A stretch of 25,896 nt of DNA, taken from a virus. Shown piece after piece: positions 17,218 through 25,285 of this stretch. Both the position numbers and the translations under genes were made by a program. The notes beneath the pieces were generated by a model. It worked only from the letters and a program-made list of their open reading frames with translations. It was not told the DNA's origin and did not search any database. Location: positions 1-25,896 of the IMG/VR virus record IMGVR_UViG_3300032284_000302; one strand, written 5' to 3'. Positions within the stretch are counted from its first letter, which is position 1. The number at the start of each line of letters is the position of its first letter.

Positions 17218-19290
17218 TTACCCTTGCTGTAAGGCAGGTACTTTGGGTGCTAAGATTGTGGCAGAGAACTTGCCCATTTGGAAATAACTATTGCCTGTTA
17301 CTCCAGCAGCAACACCACTGCCAGTAGTTCTCCAAGTATATGCACCATTTGGTCCTAATAGATGACCAACTGCCAACATGCCGGCCATTTCTTCAGGTGC
17401 TAAGTCACCTGTTATGGCACCATTACTGGCCATGGCATTATAATTGCCCATAGTATAGTCTGCAATAGCAGTTTCTTGTATGTTTGTTAGATTAATAAAT
17501 GCATCTAGACTTGTTGCGCCATCTTTACCTGTCCATACATTTGGATTTGTTTGCATTTGACTGTTGTTCTTACATGCCTGGCCAACATAACCTAGGTTTT
17601 GTAAAGTGGTATAGTTAAACTGATATTTGCCAACCTTACCATCAGTGCCTATTTTAGTGTAATCATTGTCACTCTGTTGCTTACCTAACTGTGCATAATA
17701 GGCTGTCATTTGGTTCTGATTAAGTGTAGCAATAGTGTTGTAGGCAGTGGGTTGATTTCTTAGATCTTTATCAGTTGCTGGATTGGAAACGCTGGTGCCG
17801 GCTGTAGTTTTAGTTGCATCTGTCTTGCCTGTATATGTGGGCTTAGGTTCAAGGCCAGGAGTTGTGTCAGAACTAGGCATGCTATTTGTATCGGGTCTTC
17901 CATATGGCTCATGTGTAGGGAGTTTAGTAACAATACTGCTGACACTGTTTGGTTGTGCTATATACTGATTATCCTGTTTTACACTGTCTGCAAACTGTTG
18001 TACAGGTAGTGGTGTAAGTGCCTTAACTTTAACAGTGCCACCACTGTTTTCTAGTATCGTTGATCCTTCTATTGCAACTTTATCACCGGCAAGTATACTG
18101 ATCTTAGCATCACAGTCTACATATAGATAGGCGCTCTTTATATCCATGCCGCCTGTTGCCTGTAGACTAATACCAGTAGTGCTCAATACCTTAAAACCAG
18201 TAGCATTAAAATATGTCTTACCGCCGCTATTGATATTAATAGCATTGCCTGCATTAATATTAATATTATTGTCACTGTGTATGTTTATAGATCCTTTAGA
18301 ACGTAGGTTGTATCCGCCGTTCGCAAAGACATCTATACTGCCACTGGCTGTTAATTCTATCCAGCTTTTACCACTGGCATGTGCTATATATAGACTGCCT
18401 TTGGTATCATGCATCATAATCTGATGACCTCTAGCACTGCGTATTCTTATTAATTGGTCTTCACCCGTAACGTTGCCGTCATCCATAACCAACACGTGAC
18501 CACCTGCTCTAGTAGCATAGGTATAATCACTGGCTGTTAGTGAATTGTTGTTTAGATCCTGTTGGAATTTATCTTTATTATAGGCAAAGTTATCGGGAAA
18601 CGGTCTACCAGGTGTGCTAATACCAAAAACATTACTGGGTGTTTCACGTTGACTGCTACTAGAAATAGTACCTCTTGTGGTATCATTCTGTAGACCTTGC
18701 TCTAACAATATATTATATTGTGGTTCATGCACTGGTTTATTAAATCTATAGAATGAAGGTGCATCAATAGTTGCCGGATCAAATTCATTGAATTCAGTTA
18801 CTGGTGCAGGGGTTCCAGAAGTATATGTGCCAGTAACTGAACTATTGGCCCCGTCTAATGCAACATCTGCACTGCTGGCTAAGCCCGGCATCATATATCT
18901 ACTTAGATTGCTGTTTACACATGCTATCCAATATCCACGTAACGGATCGCCCGCAATAAAAATAACGATTACTTCATTTTCTATATCAGGTGGTACCATC
19001 CACATGCCATAGGTATGGTTTGTACTACCGAATTTATTTTGTTTGTTTGCTGGTTCTGTGTATGTGGTACCCATAAATGGACTAGCATAGCTTACAGTCT
19101 GCCAGTTTTTAGGATCATCTTTGTTACCACCAAGGTCTGGTATCCATACCTGTAATCTGCCGCATCTTGTTGGATCTATATTATTTTTAACAACACCAAT
19201 ATACGGATGTGGATCTACCAGCGTTGCTGGAGAATCCTGTCTACGTAATTCTGAACTTACTTTGTTGCCAATTCTACTATTGGTTGCCAT
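17218..19290 (-). CDS. 5: Baseplate central spike/hub protein gp5 with a C-terminal lysozyme-like domain
   Basis: This 690-residue protein (T4 gp5 has 575) should form the trimeric spike under the tail tube that pierces the outer membrane. Residues about 28-136 form the OB-fold (HPYIGVVKNNIDPTRCGRLQ; GMWMVPPDIENEVIVIFIAG; DPLRGYWIACV). Residues about 263-425 are a repetitive Gly/Asn/Ile-rich stretch (GSINIHSDNNININAGNAIN) typical of the triple-stranded beta-helix. A Pro/Thr/Ser-rich linker with PTHEPYGRP follows. Residues about 520-685 resemble transglycosylase/lysozyme-like domains (DGKVGKYQFNYTTLQNLGYV). T4 gp5 has its lysozyme between the OB-fold and the helix, so the order differs. The position where related domains have the Glu of an ES motif looks like Gln539-Ser540. 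AAGGTAA lies before the ATG in a 17-base gap after the hub gene. Confidence 0.9.
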   Translation of the reverse strand: MATNSRIGNKVSSELRRQDSPATLVDPHPYIGVVKNNIDPTRCGRLQVWIPDLGGNKDDPKNWQTVSYASPFMGTTYTEPANKQNKFGSTNHTYGMWMVPPDIENEVIVIFIAGDPLRGYWIACVNSNLSRYMMPGLASSADVALDGANSSVTGTYTSGTPAPVTEFNEFDPATIDAPSFYRFNKPVHEPQYNILLEQGLQNDTTRGTISSSSQRETPSNVFGISTPGRPFPDNFAYNKDKFQQDLNNNSLTASDYTYATRAGGHVLVMDDGNVTGEDQLIRIRSARGHQIMMHDTKGSLYIAHASGKSWIELTASGSIDVFANGGYNLRSKGSINIHSDNNININAGNAININSGGKTYFNATGFKVLSTTGISLQATGGMDIKSAYLYVDCDAKISILAGDKVAIEGSTILENSGGTVKVKALTPLPVQQFADSVKQDNQYIAQPNSVSSIVTKLPTHEPYGRPDTNSMPSSDTTPGLEPKPTYTGKTDATKTTAGTSVSNPATDKDLRNQPTAYNTIATLNQNQMTAYYAQLGKQQSDNDYTKIGTDGKVGKYQFNYTTLQNLGYVGQACKNNSQMQTNPNVWTGKDGATSLDAFINLTNIQETAIADYTMGNYNAMASNGAITGDLAPEEMAGMLAVGHLLGPNGAYTWRTTGSGVAAGVTGNSYFQMGKFSATILAPKVPALQQG

Positions 19291-19307
19291 TTTTTTACCT
19301 TATTGAA

Positions 19308-22300
19308 TTAACCTGTTATTGCGGCCGCACCTGGCACCTGGTTGCCCGCTACACTTATTGGTGCGTAATCTGGTGCTGGACCAACTTGATTTACTGCTAA
19401 TGTGCCACCAATGCTGTTGGTTACATCTGTGTATGCACTTAAACTATAACTTGGAGCAGACTGCGCAACTTGCGATAGTTGTGCTTGTTGAGCATTATAA
19501 ACACTACTGCCTGTATCTAATAATGGGGTACTGCCTGGTGCTGTGCTATCTGCTGCAGTCGGTGACGGCGAATTAAAATTAGGTCCAATGTCATAGTTCT
19601 GACTAATAGCAGCTTCACCGGGTGGTTGTGTACTTTCTCTCTGTGGATTATTTGGATCGGCTTTGCCTGCCATATTAATAGACTGTCTTGGTAGTCGTAC
19701 TATGTCTAGCGTCTGTGTAAAATGTCCGCCACTAAAATTGCTTTCAACTGTTAGTACTCTATATAGACCGCTAAATTTACTTTCTTTATATTTGGGATCA
19801 TATTTCACTAATCCAGTCATTTCATCTAAATCACTGGGGGATTTAAAAGTAATATTTACATACACTTCACCTGCATCTGTTTTAATACTGCCGTTAGATG
19901 TAAGTCTAGGATCTACAGTAGGATCAAACGTGGTGGCATTTACTAATGTATATTGTGGTGAAAAGAATAGATCATCCTGTTTAATAAAACTAGGATCACC
20001 TATAATTTTTAATTTAAGACTAATCATGTCACCTTGAGCACTTGTATACAGACTGGCTTGGGTGTCAACTGTTGCGGCTTGTTTTTGGCTTATTTCACCA
20101 CCCGTTGCCTTTATTTTAGTATTTGGTGGTACCGGTCTCTGACCTACAGGCTGTACTGCATTTGGTTGATCTGGTAATCCACTATCGCCCGTTGCTACAC
20201 TGCTGTCGGATTCTGTTACATCATTGATATCTGCCATATTACCTCTATAGTTGGTAATTGCAGTGTAATAAAGAGCATTAAATTCTATGTTTAGGTCTAG
20301 GATTTCATCGTTTAAACCAGTGTAATAGTAGTGGTAGTCTTTTAATGGATTGCTGGCCTGACCTTGGGGGGTCACATCTATCTTAGTATTATAGATAGGA
20401 TATGGCATGACATGATATGTTATAACTCTACTATAGTGTTTTGTTTTAGGATCATAGTCTTTTAGTTCAATAGTTGGCACTATCTTAAACCAATTAAATG
20501 GAAGATTAGAATATTTTTGTTTAGCAGCAAGAAAATCCTCTTTGGTTTTATAGTCTTGTGGTACCACAAGTTGATTCTGTATGTAGTCGCTGTTACGTAA
20601 CACATAGTTAATAATCTGTTCTACACTGGTGCCTGCATTTATAGAAAATATTCTTAGGCCATACTGTAGATCATCTGCCTTGGCATTGGTATTTGCTCGT
20701 CTACTGGAAATTTCGTTTGGATCGCCCATTGGTGTATCTTTACTAGACTGCTTGCCTTGACCTAATATACTTTTAAATCCTGTACCATCTATCTCACCGT
20801 AGAATTTAAATTGATATTTGTCTGGAAAAGTTAGTTGATTATTCCTAACCTGGTCATTTTGATATGCATTTAACGCACTGCCATAGCTTTTAACTTTGTA
20901 TATTCTATCTGCACTTGCGGGTGCGGGGGATGATTGTGCGTTTTGTGCAGAGGTTGGATTTGTAGTGCCTGCATTAAGTGTATTACTGCCTGCGTAGCCC
21001 GGTCCATTTAGTTTTGGTGCAGCAGTGGCACCCGTGGTGGAAGGACTTGCGCTGCCAGAAACGGGCATACTAGCAAATCTATTAGAGCCATATGTTGTGT
21101 TTGGTTTGCTGGCAGTAGTAGTTGGTGCTGGTTGCCTTTGGCTTGTAAAGTTAATAACTGGATCGGATGTTTCTGTGCTTTGGAAAAAACTGTTTACAGT
21201 ACCAGCTGTAACTTCAAATCTTGCAGGTGTCTGCACTGTAGAAACATCATATGCGCTATGATTATATGGTACTGCCTGTATATTATATTCTGCACCTTTA
21301 TGACTGGCTTTTACTGTCATACCAGTTAACTGTATTGGAATATATTTTGATGTATTGGGTATTTGACCCACGATATTGCCTGTGTCATCTATGCCATAGA
21401 AATCTACTTCTAATAGGTATGGACACGCTAGATAATTGTCTATGTTAAGATCCTTACACTGAAACAATATTCTATCTACCAGTGTAATACCATAGGGTTC
21501 CATAATATCAAATTTTAAATCAATGGCATTGGTTGCTCGTGAATTTGAATTTAAACCCACGATTGTGGTCATTGATAGATTTTCAAAATAGAAATCTTCA
21601 TTGAAGTAAGGACTACGTATAAATTGGTTAGTACCTAGAGTGTTATTGTATCTACCAGCACTGGCTATTAAAACTCTATTAGCCACAAACTTTCCCTGCT
21701 GTATGGTTGTGTTGTATTCATCTGGTGTTAATAGATGTAGACTAATACTGTATGTCCAACTTGCATAGGCAAGTAAAGGATTAGGCACAGGAAATGTAAA
21801 AATGCCAGTGTTGCTGTTTATGGGAATATAGTCTGGATTACCAGCACTTGTAGGAGGTTCAGTTGGTGGGGTAGGTGGGGTAGCTGCTGTATTGGGTTGT
21901 CCGCCACCCACTAACAATATAGTGCCTACCTTATAGCCTTCTACCTTACTCATAGCATGTACAAGTGCTATTCTTTGATCTGCGCTTAAACTTGATAGCG
22001 GCGTATTACTGCTGACCCCCAATGCTGTTGTAATACTATTAATATATGCTGTGGTATTGTTTTCGCTGGGTGGTGCATATTTTGTAATTGCATCTGCTAT
22101 ACTGAGATTTATATAGCTCTTGCCAAATAACAATGCAGACTGTGCGGCATAACCAGCATCTGGTGTTGCAAAAATAGCAAATGCACCATCACTGCCTATA
22201 TAGCCTGGTTGGCTTCTAGCAAAAGATCCATCTCTTATGTCACCGGGATTATTATTGCGCCATGGGATATTACCAATACGTTGGACTTGGTTGCCTGCAC

Positions 22301-22376
22301 CATCTATTACTGTGAGAGTAGTGCCTACCTTACTAATGTACTGGCTAATGCCGTTATCGGATACTGAAGTAGCCAC
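19308..22376 (-). CDS. Baseplate hub protein with an N-terminal peptidoglycan-hydrolase-like domain
   Basis: This 1022-residue protein starts with GTG, 1 base after the gp53 stop, so coupled translation is likely. Residues about 39-147 carry WRNNNPGDIRDGSFA, GAFAIFATPDAGYAAQSALL, KYAPPSENNTTAYI and AMSKVEG. This pattern is found in phage proteins annotated as structural or lysozyme-like (NNPGN type). A Pro/Thr linker (160-180) leads to a body at about 181-410 (VPNPLLAYASWTYSISLHLL), a low-complexity linker (412-490) and a second body at about 491-896 ending in SGLYRVLTVESNFSGGHFTQ and TLDIV. This ending is shared with hub proteins of marine phages. Residues 900-979 are another Ser/Pro/Gln-rich linker. 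The last 43 residues hold one copy of the repeat found in the gp48-like protein. Location between gp53 and gp5 suggests it replaces or contains the gp27 hub function (T4 gp27: 391 residues); that is inference. Confidence 0.65.
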   Translation of the reverse strand: MATSVSDNGISQYISKVGTTLTVIDGAGNQVQRIGNIPWRNNNPGDIRDGSFARSQPGYIGSDGAFAIFATPDAGYAAQSALLFGKSYINLSIADAITKYAPPSENNTTAYINSITTALGVSSNTPLSSLSADQRIALVHAMSKVEGYKVGTILLVGGGQPNTAATPPTPPTEPPTSAGNPDYIPINSNTGIFTFPVPNPLLAYASWTYSISLHLLTPDEYNTTIQQGKFVANRVLIASAGRYNNTLGTNQFIRSPYFNEDFYFENLSMTTIVGLNSNSRATNAIDLKFDIMEPYGITLVDRILFQCKDLNIDNYLACPYLLEVDFYGIDDTGNIVGQIPNTSKYIPIQLTGMTVKASHKGAEYNIQAVPYNHSAYDVSTVQTPARFEVTAGTVNSFFQSTETSDPVINFTSQRQPAPTTTASKPNTTYGSNRFASMPVSGSASPSTTGATAAPKLNGPGYAGSNTLNAGTTNPTSAQNAQSSPAPASADRIYKVKSYGSALNAYQNDQVRNNQLTFPDKYQFKFYGEIDGTGFKSILGQGKQSSKDTPMGDPNEISSRRANTNAKADDLQYGLRIFSINAGTSVEQIINYVLRNSDYIQNQLVVPQDYKTKEDFLAAKQKYSNLPFNWFKIVPTIELKDYDPKTKHYSRVITYHVMPYPIYNTKIDVTPQGQASNPLKDYHYYYTGLNDEILDLNIEFNALYYTAITNYRGNMADINDVTESDSSVATGDSGLPDQPNAVQPVGQRPVPPNTKIKATGGEISQKQAATVDTQASLYTSAQGDMISLKLKIIGDPSFIKQDDLFFSPQYTLVNATTFDPTVDPRLTSNGSIKTDAGEVYVNITFKSPSDLDEMTGLVKYDPKYKESKFSGLYRVLTVESNFSGGHFTQTLDIVRLPRQSINMAGKADPNNPQRESTQPPGEAAISQNYDIGPNFNSPSPTAADSTAPGSTPLLDTGSSVYNAQQAQLSQVAQSAPSYSLSAYTDVTNSIGGTLAVNQVGPAPDYAPISVAGNQVPGAAAITG
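19311..19439 (-). repeat. Single hub-protein copy of the SAYTDVTNSIGG repeat
   Basis: Residues 980-1022 of the hub protein begin with SAYTDVTNSIGG. The first unit in the gp48-like protein begins SAYSDVTNSIGG, a match at 11 of 12 positions, and both are preceded by a related AP(S/N)YS(L/V) segment. Similarity fades after about 26 residues (VGPAPDYAP against APSYAGG). Confidence 0.8.
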
Positions 22377-22377
22377 G

Positions 22378-22677
22378 TTATAATCCTAGACTTGCTTTTA
22401 TTACATCTTTTTTGGGAATATATATTGTAGTGCCTGGTAGGAAATCAAAGACTGGATCTTCTAGCGTGTTGGGATTTCTTACTGCAAATACCCACCACAG
22501 ACTGGTATCACCATACAAGTCAAATGCCAATAGATCTGGTCTAAATTTGTATATGTCTTGTATCCTATATACTACATCTGATGAATTCTTTGGCAAGTCT
22601 CTAGGTGCCCAAACATCTAAAAAGAAACCATATTTTTGTGAATCGTAGTATGGACTACTCTTGTTATAAGTTGCCAT
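22378..22677 (-). CDS. 53: Baseplate wedge protein gp53-like
   Basis: This 99-residue protein matches the short gp53 proteins of marine T4-like phages (T4 gp53 has 196). In T4, gp53 joins neighbouring wedges and contacts gp25 and gp6. Visible features are an N-terminal SPYYDSQKYGFFLDVWAPRD, the central YKFRPDLLAFDLYGDTSLWW, VFAVRNPNTLEDPVFDF and a C-terminal LPGTTIYIPKKDVI. The last piece resembles the end of a LysM module, where a binding strand ends in an IYIP-type motif. The ATG overlaps the upstream gp48-like stop by one base (TAATG), and the gene ends 1 base before the hub GTG, so the three genes probably form one translationally coupled unit. Identity rests on the Trp-Trp region and gene order. 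Confidence 0.85.
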   Translation of the reverse strand: MATYNKSSPYYDSQKYGFFLDVWAPRDLPKNSSDVVYRIQDIYKFRPDLLAFDLYGDTSLWWVFAVRNPNTLEDPVFDFLPGTTIYIPKKDVIKASLGL

Positions 22678-24281
22678 TAAATAAATCCTCCATAACCACT
22701 CATTGCATCTTGCAGCAATCTACCGGCGGCAAAGTCATTAAGGTTAAATCTATCATGTAGATTTTTTCTACTGTACATGGGTTTAACCGTAACTTGTATT
22801 TGACTAACAGTTGGTACTCTTGTAATAGTTGATATTGGTCTTTTAGTTATAGATTGTACTGGACTTAATGCACTCTGTAATAGACTTGGAATATTTTGCA
22901 TGCCTGCATTATCTAAGAAATTCACAGCACCGTTAGTGGCCACTGTGGAATTCTGATTGGTGTTTACACTAACCGTATTCTGTAAAGGGATCTCAATGTA
23001 ATCTACTTCGTTGCCCATAACATGATTAAAGCTGGTAACTACACATGGCACATGGGGGAAATAATGACTACCATAACCATCTAAAAACAGTATTGGTGGC
23101 GGGTTGCCTACATTGTCACCACTGCCAAAAAACATTTTTGTGGCGGCACGGAAGAAATATATGGCCGCCAATAGATACTTGCCTTCACTTATGTTCTGTA
23201 CAGTAAAATCACCACTAATATTAATCTCACTGACATCACTGTTTGTGTAGAAATTTTGTGGATAGTTGCTGTGTACTGGTGTCATAGGACTATAGTTAGC
23301 CTGATGTGTGATGTTAATCTGTGGTGTATAAGGCCATATCACACCGTTTGTTGCCTGTAGTGGTGCCATTAATGCATTACTGCTGTCTTTATAAAATATC
23401 TGGGGACCATTTGCAGCTAGACTAAGTCTAACTCTCCAATCTGTATCACTGCCACTAGCTGGTCCGAATCCGCCGCCTGTTAAAAAATTAATAACAGGTG
23501 CTATAGGTCCACCACTCGCTGATCCTCCAGGAAATAATCCACTAGCCGCTCTACGACTGATACTGGGATCTTGTATGTCAAATGCAGTGTTAGTTGCAGA
23601 AGGGTCATACCCACCACCACTTGCCTCTGTCTGATCACCATAATATCCACCAGCAAAACTAGGTCCAATGGCGGCTGTATCTGTAACAGCGGCATCACCA
23701 CCTATACTATTTGCTGGGTCTGTATACGCACTTGGATTATTGGGATCATATCCACCGCCTGTACTTTCTACTGCACCTGGCACATATCCACCAGCATAGC
23801 TAGGTCCAACGGCTGTGGTATCTGTTACTGCTGCGGCACCACCTATACTATTTGCTGAATCGGTGTAAGCACTGGGATTATTAGGATCATATCCGCCACC
23901 ACTTGATAGTGTCTGATCTCCATAATAACCGCCTGCATAGCTAGGTGCTGTAGTACTGGTATCTGTAGTTGCTTGGGCACCACCTATACTATTTGTTACA
24001 TCTGAATATGCGCTGACACTGTAATTTGGTGCATAATCTCCTGCAGCACTGGTACCTGCAGCTGGTGCTGTGGTGTCTGTGGTAGATAGATAGGCACTAT
24101 TGGGATCATTACCACTTATTGGCACAGATGGTTGAGTAGATGTAGTTCCCTGTACTTCTGTTGTAGTGGTTTGATCTACAGCAATAACCTGTTGCTGACT
24201 GTCTGCAGATAGAGAACCAAATGTAGTTTGTAAACCAGTGGTTGGATCTGTAACTAAACTTGTGTCACTGAATGCAGTCAT
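22677..24281 (-). CDS. 48: Baseplate tail-tube cap protein gp48-like, with N-terminal tandem repeats
   Basis: This 534-residue protein combines an unusual N-terminus with a conserved C-terminal body. Residues 1-89 are Thr/Ser/Gln-rich, residues 90-230 are three 47-residue repeats, and 231-280 is Gly/Ser/Pro-rich. From DWRVRLSLAANG at 281 it resembles gp48-like tube-cap proteins of marine T4-like phages: WPYTPQINITHQANYSPMTP, NFYTNSDVSEINISGDFTVQ, AIYFFRAATKMFFG, PPPILFLDGYG and VEVTVKP-like QIQVTVKPMYSR, ending in SGYGGFI. T4 gp48 (364 residues) caps the baseplate hub and, with gp54, starts the tube; gp54 is a related alternative here. It is the first gene of the late operon, 27 bases downstream of an exact late promoter, with GAGGTA before the ATG. 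Confidence 0.75.
   Translation of the reverse strand: MTAFSDTSLVTDPTTGLQTTFGSLSADSQQQVIAVDQTTTTEVQGTTSTQPSVPISGNDPNSAYLSTTDTTAPAAGTSAAGDYAPNYSVSAYSDVTNSIGGAQATTDTSTTAPSYAGGYYGDQTLSSGGGYDPNNPSAYTDSANSIGGAAAVTDTTAVGPSYAGGYVPGAVESTGGGYDPNNPSAYTDPANSIGGDAAVTDTAAIGPSFAGGYYGDQTEASGGGYDPSATNTAFDIQDPSISRRAASGLFPGGSASGGPIAPVINFLTGGGFGPASGSDTDWRVRLSLAANGPQIFYKDSSNALMAPLQATNGVIWPYTPQINITHQANYSPMTPVHSNYPQNFYTNSDVSEINISGDFTVQNISEGKYLLAAIYFFRAATKMFFGSGDNVGNPPPILFLDGYGSHYFPHVPCVVTSFNHVMGNEVDYIEIPLQNTVSVNTNQNSTVATNGAVNFLDNAGMQNIPSLLQSALSPVQSITKRPISTITRVPTVSQIQVTVKPMYSRKNLHDRFNLNDFAAGRLLQDAMSGYGGFI
23592..24014 (-). repeat. Three tandem 141-bp (47-residue) coding repeats in the gp48-like gene
   Basis: Units span residues 90-136, 137-183 and 184-230 with exact 47-residue periodicity. 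Consensus parts in order: SAY(T/S)D, NSIGG, a (V/T)TDT segment, PS(Y/F)AGGY, a variable part (GDQT in units 1 and 3), GGGYDP. The DNA copies (24014-23874, 23873-23733, 23732-23592) differ at many synonymous positions, so the duplication is not recent and the amino-acid pattern appears maintained. A degenerate fourth start (DPNSAYLSTTD, residues 59-69) precedes the array. Confidence 0.93.
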
Positions 24282-24296
24282 AAATATAATTACCTC

Positions 24297-24326
24297 TTGC
24301 TTTTAAGTATTTATAGGTTGTATAAT
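24297..24326 (+). promoter_or_regulatory. Sigma70-like promoter for the gp55-like gene
   Basis: TTGCTT (24297-24302) is followed after 18 bases by a perfect TATAAT (24321-24326). The expected start site is about 20 bases before the ATG at 24352, and AGGAA lies between. This suits recognition by host polymerase before late sigma is made. Confidence 0.55.
24308..24315 (-). promoter_or_regulatory. T4-type late promoter TATAAATA for the baseplate operon
   Basis: The minus strand reads exactly TATAAATA, the T4 late promoter core bound by gp55. A start about six bases downstream gives a leader of about 20 bases that includes GAGGTA before the gp48-like ATG at 24281. By eye I found no other exact copy on the minus strand of the window. 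Confidence 0.75.
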
Positions 24327-24351
24327 AGTAGTAGTTAAAAGGAAACCATCA

Positions 24352-25233
24352 ATGAGAAAGGTTAATTATCTAAACAATAAAGATATTCTAAAGGAAATAC
24401 ATAAGAGCAAATTAACATACTGTAGTTTTACTAGCCCGGCTGTAACCAGCTATGACAGTATTGTTTCTAACACTTCAGTAATAACTAAGAAAGCAGTAAC
24501 AGAGGCAAGGAAAAACCGCGCAGATAGACTTGCTAAAGAACAGCAAGATGCCGAGATGGCTCTGGGTAATAAACGCAAATTGGATGAATTTCTTGTGCCC
24601 TACAATAAGATACCCGTTACTGATGTGGTATTCCGTGTTATGACTTGGGAACATATACCAATAGATGCTGACAAACAGAAAAAAGCGGATGCAAAAGCTC
24701 AAGAGGAGTATGATGACAGCGACTTGTTTGAAACAGAGTATGATGAACCTGCTGTTATGGTTAAAGGCCCTGCAAAATATGTCCGTGTTAATTTTCCACC
24801 GTTTAAACATTATCAGGTAACAGATGAATTAGTGCCGGTATGCGTGGGTATAAGTCATTGGCAGGGTGGTATAGAAAATGGTGCATTCAGTAAGGATCAC
24901 GGACAAATGACCCCTAAACTAGCACACATGTTTATTAAATTGTGTGAACGATATGCTACACGTAGCAACTGGCGTGGTTATACCTACAACGATGAAATGC
25001 GCAGTCAGGCGTTGCTACAGTTAAGCCAGGTTGGTCTACAGTTTGATGAAGCAAAAAGCCAAAACCCATTTGCATATTTTACAGCGGCCATTACCAATAG
25101 TTTTACTCGTGTGCTGAACACAGAAAAGCGCAATCAGAATATTCGAGATGACATATTGGAGATGAACAACTATGCACCAAGTTATACTAGACAGAACCAA
25201 TGGGGCAGTGGTGGTTGGGGTGCAGATGAGTAA
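24352..25233 (+). CDS. 55: Late-transcription sigma factor, gp55-like
   Basis: This 293-residue protein is most like the gp55 sigma factors of T4-like phages, which bind host core polymerase and direct it to TATAAATA late promoters. The recognisable core is in the C-terminal half: HGQMTPKLAHMFIKLCERYA, NWRGYTYNDEMRSQALLQLS, FDEAKSQNPFAYFTAAITNS and FTRVLNTEKRNQNIRDD. This corresponds to sigma region 2-like helices, with the aromatic NPFAYF segment conserved in the family. It is longer than T4 gp55 (185 residues). The extra N-terminus contains a basic stretch (residues 43-60), an acidic run (QEEYDDSDLFETEYDEPA) and KYVRVNFPPFKHY. The start is supported by AGGAA and a sigma70-like promoter. It is transcribed away from the baseplate operon and is followed 52 bases later by gp47. 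Confidence 0.82.
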   Translation: MRKVNYLNNKDILKEIHKSKLTYCSFTSPAVTSYDSIVSNTSVITKKAVTEARKNRADRLAKEQQDAEMALGNKRKLDEFLVPYNKIPVTDVVFRVMTWEHIPIDADKQKKADAKAQEEYDDSDLFETEYDEPAVMVKGPAKYVRVNFPPFKHYQVTDELVPVCVGISHWQGGIENGAFSKDHGQMTPKLAHMFIKLCERYATRSNWRGYTYNDEMRSQALLQLSQVGLQFDEAKSQNPFAYFTAAITNSFTRVLNTEKRNQNIRDDILEMNNYAPSYTRQNQWGSGGWGADE

Positions 25234-25285
25234 TCGGCTAATACAGCCTAGCTTTTTGTTATCTAAATCTGTTACAATATAATTT

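Noticed and set aside
22378-22677. A host-wall-binding LysM protein instead of gp53
   Set aside because: Only the final LPGTTIYIP segment looks LysM-like. The rest and the gene order fit gp53, and LysM-like structure is not at odds with that.
23592-24014. CRISPR array or tandem DNA satellite
   Set aside because: The 141-bp units are in frame, code for a conserved protein pattern and have no spacer structure.
25236-25257. GGCT-AATAC-AGCC followed by TTTTT as a terminator after gp55
   Set aside because: The stem is only four base pairs and is separated from the T-run; too weak to call.
25256-25283. TTGTTA-16-TATAAT as a promoter for gp47
   Set aside because: The -10 box ends 2 bases before the gp47 ATG, so the RNA would start inside the gene. 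A shifted TACAAT (25273-25278) could give a leaderless message but has no good -35.
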